Shown here one piece after another: positions 1 through 5,135 of a DNA stretch of 5,135 nucleotides. A program made the translations under genes and the position numbers. A model generated the notes under the pieces. That model was not told the DNA's origin. It saw only the letters and a program-made list of their open reading frames with translations, and did not search any database. Source of the stretch: Eggerthellaceae bacterium (GTDB lineage: Bacteria > Actinomycetota > Coriobacteriia > Coriobacteriales > Eggerthellaceae); contig JAGCZM010000031.1 of NCBI GenBank assembly GCA_017960005.1, positions 1 through 5,135 of the forward strand, written 5' to 3'. The first letter of the stretch is position 1, and each line of letters starts with the position of its first letter.

Positions 1-695
1 ATATGGCAATAGTAAGGGCTTTTGTATCCCAATATGGATTGCAGATGCATCTGCTGCGGTGTCGATGTTATCAAATCCACCCCTCTGACCACGCAATCGA
101 CACCTTGACAGGCATCATCGATGACAACTGCCAGTTGATAGGCATATAAGCCATCGGATCTCTTTATGACGAAATCTCCGCAATCGGTTTTGAGGTTTTG
201 CGAATAAGCTCCGTAAAACATATCTTCGAACGAGATCTCAATATTTTCTGTTTTGAGACGACAGGATGCGGATTGGGTTTTAAGACGAAGATCGATTTCT
301 TGTTTCGAGAGAGTCTTACACGTTCCCGGATATACTGTTTTCTCCCCGATGTGAGGCGCAGATGCGGCATGCAAATCCGCTCTCGTGCAAAAACAGGGAT
401 ATACGAGGTTTTGATCGGCGAGCTTTTGAATCGCTTCCTCGTATATATCGGATCTTTTGCTTTGATAAAGGACTTCCCCGTCCCAGGTTATGCCGAGTTT
501 TTCGTAATCGGAAAGTATTTGAGTGATGTATTCGGGTCGGGAGCGCTCGGTATCGATGTCTTCGATACGCAGGCATACTTTCCCGCCGTATTTCTTCCCC
601 ATCAGCCAAGATAACAAGGATGCGTAGATGTTTCCGGCATGCATGCGTCCCGTCGGAGACGGTGCGAGTCTGGTGATATGGGAATTATCGTTCAT
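1..695 (-). CDS. gluQ: Glutamyl-Q tRNA(Asp) synthetase, partial (3' end beyond window)
   Basis: A truncated GluRS paralogue without the anticodon-binding domain, known to activate glutamate and attach it to queuosine in the anticodon of tRNA(Asp), a cytoplasmic tRNA modification. The frame is open from ATG at 695 to the left edge, giving 231 codons plus 2 bases; family members are usually about 280-310 residues, so the last fifth and the KMSKS-like motif are missing. Visible signatures are the class I start RLAPSPTGRMHAGN (residues 9-22, with HAGN replacing HIGH), RIEDIDTERSR (43-53), a zinc site of Cys101, Cys103, Tyr122 and Cys126 inside YPCFC...YPGTC, and the tRNA/active-site block DGLYAYQLAVVIDDACQGV (181-199) followed by VVRGVDLITST (202-212). 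The zinc site with YPGTC and the DDACQGV block separate GluQ from discriminating GluRS. It starts 20 bases after the iorB stop and is probably cotranscribed. No good Shine-Dalgarno sequence is visible, so translation may be coupled or weak. Confidence 0.93.
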   Translation of the reverse strand, partial: MNDNSHITRLAPSPTGRMHAGNIYASLLSWLMGKKYGGKVCLRIEDIDTERSRPEYITQILSDYEKLGITWDGEVLYQSKRSDIYEEAIQKLADQNLVYPCFCTRADLHAASAPHIGEKTVYPGTCKTLSKQEIDLRLKTQSASCRLKTENIEISFEDMFYGAYSQNLKTDCGDFVIKRSDGLYAYQLAVVIDDACQGVDCVVRGVDLITSTPQQMHLQSILGYKSPYYCH

Positions 696-704
696 GATAT
701 TTAC

Positions 705-719
705 TTAGAGTAACTCTAA
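705..719. repeat. Short palindrome across iorB stop and gluQ leader
   Basis: Perfect 7-bp arms TTAGAGT and ACTCTAA flank one central base. The palindrome covers the TAG stop of iorB (716-718) and lies 9 bases before the gluQ ATG, where a ribosome binding site would be expected. As RNA it could only form a weak 6-bp A/U-rich stem with a 3-base loop, and no T-run follows in either direction, so it is not a convincing terminator. It may be a small operator, a translational element, or chance. Confidence 0.35.
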
Positions 720-1303
720 TTAATCTGTCTGAACGCTTCTCTTCCGGCATTGAATGCTTTGAGGTTGATATCGAGATACTTCTGCGGGATACGTTTGTTC
801 AAAACCTCAATCCAAACATTCTCATCAAATCGCAAATTTACCGACAGGGCCCCGAGTAATGCGATGTTGGAGGCTTTTTCGGTACCAGCATCGACGGCGA
901 TTTGTTTGGCGGGGATGATGATTGCCCCCGATTCGTTGAGACGCTCTATTGGGTTTTTGGGCATGACATCTTTTCCGATTGCGGCGGGAAGCGTTTTGAT
1001 CGTTTCATCCGATACGAGCAATACCCCGCCGGGTTTTAAGAAAGATATGTTGCGCAAAGCTTCGGTTGTCTCAAGCGCATACACGAAATCCGCTTCAGCT
1101 ATCGAGCATGCCATGGAGTTTACGTTTTGCCCGAAGCGCACCACGGTAGTAACCGCTCCCCCACGCTGAGCCATGCCGTGTATTTCGGATACCTTGACAT
1201 CCAGGCCTTGTGCCATGCATACGCCGGCCAAAATGTCGGCGGCCAATATGGTGCCTTGTCCGCCCACTCCGCATAATAAAACGGTTGTTGCTTGGTTATT
1301 CAT
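716..1303 (-). CDS. iorB: Indolepyruvate:ferredoxin oxidoreductase, beta subunit
   Basis: The 195-residue gamma-type domain of a 2-oxoacid:ferredoxin oxidoreductase, the small partner of IorA. In this family the heteromer oxidatively decarboxylates indolepyruvate and other aryl pyruvates to aryl-acetyl-CoA in the cytoplasm, passing electrons to ferredoxin. The sequence shows the N-terminal GVGGQGTILAADILA (12-26), the hallmark SEIHGMAQRGGAVTTVVRFG (39-58), KASNIALLGALS (143-154) and the C-terminal AFNAGREAF (183-191). Length is normal for IorB and no signal peptide or cysteine cluster is present, as expected because the clusters sit in IorA. The ATG is preceded by GAGG 8 bases upstream, directly after the iorA stop, with a 12-base intergenic gap, which implies coordinated synthesis of the two subunits. 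Intact and confidently identified; the preferred aryl pyruvate cannot be read from sequence. Confidence 0.95.
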   Translation of the reverse strand: MNNQATTVLLCGVGGQGTILAADILAGVCMAQGLDVKVSEIHGMAQRGGAVTTVVRFGQNVNSMACSIAEADFVYALETTEALRNISFLKPGGVLLVSDETIKTLPAAIGKDVMPKNPIERLNESGAIIIPAKQIAVDAGTEKASNIALLGALSVNLRFDENVWIEVLNKRIPQKYLDINLKAFNAGREAFRQIN

Positions 1304-1311
1304 ATAAACAG

Positions 1312-1315
1312 CCTC
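1312..1315 (-). promoter_or_regulatory. Ribosome binding site of iorB
   Basis: GAGG on the minus strand immediately follows the iorA TAA and lies 8 bases before the iorB ATG. The site occupies the start of the 12-base gap, so a ribosome terminating on iorA is placed over it, favouring translational coupling of the two subunits. Confidence 0.7.
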
Positions 1316-3070
1316 TTACAGACGATTGATGGCTTTAAACGAGCAATATTGGCAGCATTGTCCGCACCCGATACACTGATCGGCGGAAATGCTTGCCAAA
1401 CCTTGTTCTGTTTTGGAGATGGCGGGACATCCCAGCGTCAGGCATATGCCGCATCCTTTGCAATCTCCCACGAAGTAAGGTTTGCTTTTGATCTTTTCGA
1501 GCAAAACGCAGGGGCGCTTGAACACGATGACCGACACACCCTCAAAGGACGTCTCTTCTTTGAGGGCATTTCGTACGGCATTCATGTCATAGGGATCCAC
1601 CGTCAAAACATGCTTGACGCCTATAGCTTTGCACAGTCCTTCGATATCGAGTTCTCTGCTTGTTTTGTTCTGGAGTGTTTTGCCGTTGAAGGGATTTCCC
1701 TGATGCCCGGTCATGGCGGTGGTTCTGTTGTCAAGCACGCAAACCGTGCCGCTTCCGCCGTTGTATACCATGGAAATCAGGGAAGAAACACCGGAATGGG
1801 CAAAGGTCGAATCCCCTATCACCGAAACGATCGGTCTGTCGTATTTGATTCCTGATGCGTTAAATCCGTGCATCATCGAAACAGAAGCTCCCATGCAGAT
1901 GCACGTATCCATGCATGAAAGCGGCGGCAACGATCCCAAGGTATAGCACCCGATATCGCCGGTGACGATGGCATGCAGCCTGGAAAGTTCTTTGTATACC
2001 AAACGATGCGGGCAACCGGCACAAAGCGCAGGCGGTCTGGCTATGATGTCTTTGGGGGTTTGTATCCCCTCGTCCAAAGGTAAATCGAGGGCGTATTTGA
2101 TGTCTCTTTTCGAAAGCTCGCCGATTGCTTTGATGTCTTTCGGGGTGTCATCGATTGCAATCCCGAGGGAGGATATCATTTGAGAAAGGTATTCCGAACC
2201 CTCATCGATGACAAACAGTTTTGCCGATTGCTTTCGTATCTTTTGCAATTTATTCTTGCAAAGCGGATATACCATCCCCAACTTTAAGACATTGGCGCTT
2301 AAATCGGCCTCCTCGATGGCATCTTTAATGTATTGATATACCGGACCCGAGCAAACAAACCCGTATTCCCTGATATCGTTTGCATCGCTTTTGCCGAACG
2401 ATTCAAGTAAGTTGAGTTCGGTTTCTTCGGCAAAAGACTCAAGCAATGTGATACGTTCGATCTGCCTTGCACGCCTAAACTTCGCGCCTGCCGGCATCAT
2501 CACCCATTTCATGGAATCTTTCTGATAGGTCTTGGCAACGTAATCGACCTTATCCCCCACTTCCACGGGACATTTGGTATGAGAAACCCTGACACTCGAG
2601 CGAACCATTAACGGAACATCGAAGCGCTCCGACAAAGCATAGGCCGTCTTGGTATATGCGTAGGCTTCGTTTGAATCGCTCGGTTCCAAACACGGAATAT
2701 GAGATGCGAGCGCATAAAACCTCGAATCCTGGCAATTCTGGGAAGAGTGCATCCCCGGATCGTCTGCCGCAAATATGACGAATCCCCCGTTTACGCCGGT
2801 ATAGGCAGATGTGAACATGGGATCGGCTGCGACATTGACGCCGACATGCTTCATCGTCGTCAAAACACGGGCGCCGGCAACCGATGCACCGATGGCGGAT
2901 TCGTAGGCGACTTTTTCGTTTATGGCCCATTCGGCATAAACGTCATCGTATTCGGCAAAAGCCTCCATGCATTCGGTGGAAGGGGTTCCCGGATAAGCGG
3001 AACCAAACGTCGCACCGGCCTCCCACGCTCCGCGGGCGGCCGCTTCATTACCCGATAAAAGTAATTTCAT
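1316..3070 (-). CDS. iorA: Indolepyruvate:ferredoxin oxidoreductase, alpha subunit
   Basis: Catalytic subunit, 584 residues, of the thiamine-diphosphate enzyme that converts aryl pyruvates plus CoA to aryl-acetyl-CoA, CO2 and reduced ferredoxin. Domain order is typical. The N-terminal pyrimidine-binding domain has AYPGTPSTE (25-33), WAINEKVAYESAIGAS (48-63) and KHVGVNVAADP (74-84). A middle transketolase-C-like domain follows. The TPP-binding domain begins with CAGCPHR (350-356) and contains GDIGCYTLG (371-379), the metal/diphosphate motif GDSTFAHSG (419-427) and DNRTTAMTGHQGNP (447-460). The C-terminal ferredoxin-like tail carries two 4Fe-4S motifs: Cys537, 540, 543, 548, and Cys566, 569, 572, 576. 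The second lacks the usual proline after the last cysteine (Ser577 instead) and has an extra Cys573. The ATG is supported by GAGGAA 8 bases upstream. It lies 15 bases after the FHA gene and 12 before iorB. The reducing equivalents would support ferredoxin-dependent anaerobic metabolism; the enzyme could also work in the reductive direction. Confidence 0.96.
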   Translation of the reverse strand: MKLLLSGNEAAARGAWEAGATFGSAYPGTPSTECMEAFAEYDDVYAEWAINEKVAYESAIGASVAGARVLTTMKHVGVNVAADPMFTSAYTGVNGGFVIFAADDPGMHSSQNCQDSRFYALASHIPCLEPSDSNEAYAYTKTAYALSERFDVPLMVRSSVRVSHTKCPVEVGDKVDYVAKTYQKDSMKWVMMPAGAKFRRARQIERITLLESFAEETELNLLESFGKSDANDIREYGFVCSGPVYQYIKDAIEEADLSANVLKLGMVYPLCKNKLQKIRKQSAKLFVIDEGSEYLSQMISSLGIAIDDTPKDIKAIGELSKRDIKYALDLPLDEGIQTPKDIIARPPALCAGCPHRLVYKELSRLHAIVTGDIGCYTLGSLPPLSCMDTCICMGASVSMMHGFNASGIKYDRPIVSVIGDSTFAHSGVSSLISMVYNGGSGTVCVLDNRTTAMTGHQGNPFNGKTLQNKTSRELDIEGLCKAIGVKHVLTVDPYDMNAVRNALKEETSFEGVSVIVFKRPCVLLEKIKSKPYFVGDCKGCGICLTLGCPAISKTEQGLASISADQCIGCGQCCQYCSFKAINRL

Positions 3071-3078
3071 GAAAGATA

Positions 3079-3084
3079 TTCCTC
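3079..3084 (-). promoter_or_regulatory. Ribosome binding site of iorA
   Basis: GAGGAA on the minus strand, 8 bases before the iorA ATG, inside the 15-base gap that follows the FHA gene stop. It fixes the iorA start and leaves no room for a separate promoter between the two genes, supporting cotranscription. Confidence 0.75.
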
Positions 3085-3085
3085 G

Positions 3086-3526
3086 TTAATTGCACTTGAA
3101 CTGGAGTACGAACGCTCCCATTTGGACCATGTCGCCGTCTTTTAGGGCAATGGATTCGATGTTTTTGTTGTTGACCCACGTACCGTTATACGATTTTTGG
3201 TCCGTAATCGAATATCCGCCCCTGATGGGCGCCAATACGGCATGGCGACGGGATACGGTCATATCGTTTAAGAAGATATCGCAGGCGGGGCTTCTGCCGA
3301 CGGTCTTGGGAGATCCGTCCAAAGTAAACAATGCGCCGTTTCTGGGGCCTTGGACCACGAGCAGGCTTGCTTGTTTGACGGAAGGCTTCTTGGTTTGGAC
3401 CTGGGTGTTGTTGATCTCTATGGGGTCGAACTCTTTTGTCTTTTGGACAAAGTTAAATCCGCATGTTGTGCAAGAGAGCGCTCCGTCATTATTGGAAGAG
3501 CCGCATACCGGACATTTGTTAGTCAT
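3086..3526 (-). CDS. Zinc-ribbon and FHA domain protein (GarA/OdhI-like FHA)
   Basis: A small cytoplasmic protein of 146 residues with two domains. Residues 5-22 form a zinc ribbon with paired cysteines CPVC and CTTC (Cys5, 8, 19, 22). A flexible polar linker (about 27-53) contains Thr30, Thr41 and Thr45. Residues about 54-144 form a forkhead-associated domain with every expected phosphothreonine-contact motif: VGRS (77-80), SRRHA (92-96) and YNGTWVN (113-119). FHA domains read out Ser/Thr kinase phosphorylation. The fold sequence resembles actinobacterial GarA/OdhI, which inhibit 2-oxoglutarate-handling enzymes, but the ETTS-type phosphoacceptor motif of those proteins is not evident and a zinc ribbon replaces their N-terminus. 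The start follows a very strong GGGGAGGAAG. It begins the likely operon with iorA 15 bases downstream, and a carboxypeptidase gene lies upstream. The partner is unknown: the neighbouring oxidoreductase or cell-wall proteins are both possible. No symbol is assigned. Confidence 0.9.
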   Translation of the reverse strand: MTNKCPVCGSSNNDGALSCTTCGFNFVQKTKEFDPIEINNTQVQTKKPSVKQASLLVVQGPRNGALFTLDGSPKTVGRSPACDIFLNDMTVSRRHAVLAPIRGGYSITDQKSYNGTWVNNKNIESIALKDGDMVQMGAFVLQFKCN

Positions 3527-3533
3527 TTCTCTT

Positions 3534-3538
3534 CCTCC
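3534..3538 (-). promoter_or_regulatory. Strong ribosome binding site of FHA gene
   Basis: GGAGG within the minus-strand stretch GGGGAGGAAG, 7 bases before the ATG at 3526. It is the best Shine-Dalgarno match in the window and fixes the start. The carboxypeptidase and gluQ starts have none that can be recognised, so the FHA protein is expected to be efficiently translated. Confidence 0.8.
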
Positions 3539-3550
3539 CCGCTAAGAACA

Positions 3551-3576
3551 GATGCTTATAACACCTTATAGGCATC
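3551..3576. repeat. Inverted repeat upstream of FHA gene, possible operator or leader hairpin
   Basis: On the plus strand, arms GATGCTTATAA (3551-3561) and TTATAGGCATC (3566-3576) are complementary at 10 of 11 positions around a CACC centre. The single mismatch is a T-G wobble in plus-strand RNA and C-A in minus-strand RNA. No T-run follows on either strand, so an intrinsic terminator is unlikely. It begins 12 bases downstream of the -10 box on the minus strand and ends 12 bases before the core Shine-Dalgarno of the FHA gene. That position suits an operator overlapping the early transcribed region, or a 5' leader hairpin. The factor that would bind is unknown. Confidence 0.6.
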
Positions 3577-3588
3577 ACACATTAGCAT

Positions 3589-3594
3589 ATTATA
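3589..3594 (-). promoter_or_regulatory. Putative -10 box for the FHA-iorA-iorB-gluQ transcript
   Basis: A perfect TATAAT on the minus strand in the 81-base gap between the carboxypeptidase stop and the FHA gene. No good TTGACA-like -35 stands 16-18 bases upstream; the sequence there reads about GATAAG or CGATAA. A better TTGATA is about 28 bases away, too far. The promoter is therefore plausible but weak by its -35, or activator-dependent. The alternative is read-through from the carboxypeptidase gene, as no terminator is visible after it. Confidence 0.45.
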
Positions 3595-3607
3595 CTTTTT
3601 GGGCGCT

Positions 3608-5038
3608 TTACTTATCGGGAACTATCAAACTTTTATCATATGTGGCGTCATCGGCGGCAAAATCATTGAGGACAACAGGCTCTCCTCCCCAGATGACGTC
3701 ATGAATCATGTCAAGCCAGCAATCGATGATATACATGAGCAAATCCCACCACGACATCTCTTCGGGGGCGCTGACGGCTTCGAGGGCATACAGATCGTAT
3801 ACCGCAACGACGGTATCGCCCTGCGAGTAAACGACATGTCCCAAAACATCGCCGATGTTGACTTTACCGCGCACTTCTTCGAAAAACACCTGCTGGGTTA
3901 TCTCTTTGTCGAAGTCATGTACTCGAACGCTCAATTTGTTTTGTCCGGTGGTCAACGGGATGTTGACGTCTTTGTAGTCTTTATGGGGTACGTATCCGAA
4001 CAAAGAAACCAGGGTTTCGGTACCGTGAATCTTGTAGGTTGCCGTTTCTTGAGAGGTGAGCAAGTCTACATCGCTGTAGTGGTCGAAATACCAATTGAGC
4101 ATGTTGATGGTGTCTTGAGCCCGTCCGTCCAGCGAGGTGGCTTTAAGCACGACGGTGTAGACGGTTTTGCCATATCTGGTGCATTTGGTCAACAGGCAGG
4201 GGCCGGCCAAAGCGGTGTTTCCGGTTTTGATGCCGGCGATTCCGTCATAAACACCCCAAAGCGGGTTTGTGGATACTAAGTTGTATTCCCTGTCGCCTCC
4301 CGTCGAGGATTTCCAATGGATGGTTTCGGCGGGAGTGGATACGATCTCCCTGAACAGTGGTATCTGCATCGCATAGCGGGCAATAAGCAAAATGTCTGCG
4401 CACGAGCTGTGGGCATTTCGATCGTTGATGGTCAAAAAGTCCAGACCGTGCGGATTGGTGTAAACGGTATCGGCGCAACCTATCGCCGTTGCTTTGGCAT
4501 TCATCGCCGCTACGAATGCCGCCCGTGGATTGGAAGCGCTCGGATCGATCAAGGCTCCGACCGTATCGGCGATTACCATGGCCTCGGAGTTTGCCGAAGC
4601 AATCATGAGAGCTTTGAGCGCTGTGTACAAATCCATCACATCGCCGACATAGCTCTTGAAATAATCATCCCCCAATCGCGCCGCTTCCAAGGTATAGACG
4701 ACCTCGGTATCAAGGGGGGCGTTTTCATAGGCGATGATGAAGGTCATCACTTTGGTGATGGATGCGATATAGGTATTGGCAGAGCCGTTTCTGTCGAACA
4801 ATACCCTACCCGATTCATCGATCATCATGGCAAAGGCGGCATCGATATCCGGGGAATCCATACCGCCGTTCCATTCGGTGACGGTCCTTCCCATGACGAT
4901 GTCATCGGAACGTATTTCGGCAAATGCTTTTGTCGGAGACATCAATACCCATGCAAAAGCAAACATCACCGCCAAATCGGCGATGGTGCAAAACAAAACA
5001 TGCGATGTCTTGATGCGTGTCATGCGTATATCATACAT
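3608..5038 (-). CDS. dac: Serine D-Ala-D-Ala carboxypeptidase (peptidase S11, PBP5/DacA-like)
   Basis: An exported low-molecular-weight penicillin-binding protein that would trim the terminal D-alanine from peptidoglycan stem peptides. From the start chosen here it has 476 residues. A basic N-terminus and hydrophobic stretch (about 13-33) end in AFA (38-40), a signal-peptidase site. The S11 catalytic domain (about 65-323) has the nucleophile motif SITK (93-96), SAN (148-150) and KTG (271-273) in GIKTGNT. A beta-rich C-terminal domain (about 329-423) follows. Then comes a tryptophan-rich, strongly hydrophobic helix (about 427-451, starting EEMSWWDLLMYII), likely the membrane anchor, and a 25-residue acidic tail. 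Start choice: the frame is open to the right edge with a TTG at 5104, but that would overlap the probable end of the upstream gene. ATG 5038 lies 13 bases after that stop; ATG 5023 is also possible. None has a clear Shine-Dalgarno sequence. The next gene is 81 bases downstream. Confidence 0.92.
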   Translation of the reverse strand: MYDIRMTRIKTSHVLFCTIADLAVMFAFAWVLMSPTKAFAEIRSDDIVMGRTVTEWNGGMDSPDIDAAFAMMIDESGRVLFDRNGSANTYIASITKVMTFIIAYENAPLDTEVVYTLEAARLGDDYFKSYVGDVMDLYTALKALMIASANSEAMVIADTVGALIDPSASNPRAAFVAAMNAKATAIGCADTVYTNPHGLDFLTINDRNAHSSCADILLIARYAMQIPLFREIVSTPAETIHWKSSTGGDREYNLVSTNPLWGVYDGIAGIKTGNTALAGPCLLTKCTRYGKTVYTVVLKATSLDGRAQDTINMLNWYFDHYSDVDLLTSQETATYKIHGTETLVSLFGYVPHKDYKDVNIPLTTGQNKLSVRVHDFDKEITQQVFFEEVRGKVNIGDVLGHVVYSQGDTVVAVYDLYALEAVSAPEEMSWWDLLMYIIDCWLDMIHDVIWGGEPVVLNDFAADDATYDKSLIVPDK

Positions 5039-5051
5039 AAAAGATGAGCGC

Positions 5052-5135
5052 TTATTGCTCTGCTCGGGCAGCTTCTTCTTGTCTGGCAATCGAGCGTTGC
5101 TCAAATGCGCGCTTAATGTAAATGTAGGTCGTAAA
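5052..5135 (-). CDS. Possible C-terminal end of an upstream gene, unidentified
   Basis: A minus-strand frame enters at the right edge and runs 27 codons to a TAA at 5052-5054. It encodes an aromatic start (FTTYIYIKRAF) followed by a charged Glu/Gln/Arg/Ala-rich tail ending RQEEAARAEQ, which looks like a helical cytoplasmic tail, perhaps after a membrane segment. Its stop lies 13 bases before the preferred carboxypeptidase ATG, a normal operon spacing. The piece is too short to identify. A second frame (the carboxypeptidase frame) is also open here, so this may be chance. Confidence 0.45.
   Translation of the reverse strand, partial: FTTYIYIKRAFEQRSIARQEEAARAEQ

Noticed and set aside
164..609. 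Minus- and plus-strand frames of 68, 97 and 138 codons inside gluQ
   Set aside because: All are out-of-frame shadows of gluQ. The gluQ frame itself is open through to the window edge and carries all the expected motifs.
634..650. Alternating GCATGC repeats near the gluQ start
   Set aside because: These encode the conserved Arg-Met-His-Ala of the class I signature motif, so the repetition is coding, not regulatory.
1292..1855. Plus-strand open frame of 187 codons
   Set aside because: Antisense to the iron-sulfur and TPP regions of iorA, whose motifs are unmistakable; a shadow frame.
3595..3607. Possible terminator after the carboxypeptidase (short A-run on the minus strand)
   Set aside because: No GC-rich hairpin precedes it, and the run is of A, not T, on the coding strand.
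3599..4279. Plus-strand open frame of 226 codons
   Set aside because: Antisense to the C-terminal half of the carboxypeptidase; no family motifs and no Shine-Dalgarno.
4316..5047. Long plus-strand open frame of 243 codons
   Set aside because: It is antisense to the carboxypeptidase, has no ribosome site or recognisable domain, and is explained by codon bias of the real gene with intact catalytic motifs.
5044..5059. Small GAGC/GCTC hairpin near the upstream stop
   Set aside because: Only about 4 bp of stem and no T-run; too weak to call a terminator.

Overview
The window reads as a compact stretch of bacterial chromosome. All recognisable genes lie on the minus strand, so the biological order runs from the right edge to the left edge: end of an unidentified gene, a D-Ala-D-Ala carboxypeptidase (dac), a small zinc-ribbon/FHA protein, indolepyruvate:ferredoxin oxidoreductase alpha (iorA) and beta (iorB), and glutamyl-Q tRNA(Asp) synthetase (gluQ, cut by the left edge). 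I saw no mobile element, CRISPR array, tRNA or rRNA. A host consistent with the content is an anaerobic actinomycete, perhaps Coriobacteriia. The oxygen-sensitive iron-sulfur IOR points to an anaerobe, and the FHA domain resembles the actinobacterial GarA/OdhI type. This is an inference from gene content only.

Right part (about 5135 to 3608): 27 codons of a possible upstream gene end at 5052. The next gene is a secreted serine D,D-carboxypeptidase of peptidase family S11 with intact SxxK, SxN and KTG motifs, a signal peptide, a C-terminal beta domain and a membrane-seeking helix. It acts on peptidoglycan outside the membrane.

Middle (3607 to 3527): this 81-base gap is the only sizeable non-coding space. 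It holds a consensus-like -10 box, an 11-bp inverted repeat with one mismatch just downstream, and a very strong Shine-Dalgarno sequence. It is the likely start of a four-gene transcript.

Left part (3526 to 1): FHA protein, iorA, iorB and gluQ follow with gaps of 15, 12 and 20 bases, the pattern of a single operon. IorA and IorB together oxidise aryl pyruvates, made from aromatic amino acids by transamination, to aryl-acetyl-CoA with reduction of ferredoxin. GluQ adds glutamate to queuosine in tRNA(Asp). The FHA protein has all residues expected for phosphothreonine binding and is the most likely regulatory component. Its partner is not shown by the sequence: it could be the 2-oxoacid oxidoreductase beside it, by analogy with GarA/OdhI, or cell-wall enzymes such as the neighbouring carboxypeptidase.

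I found no clear evidence of a wholly new system. The best leads are the FHA-IOR pairing and the promoter/inverted-repeat arrangement that precedes it.
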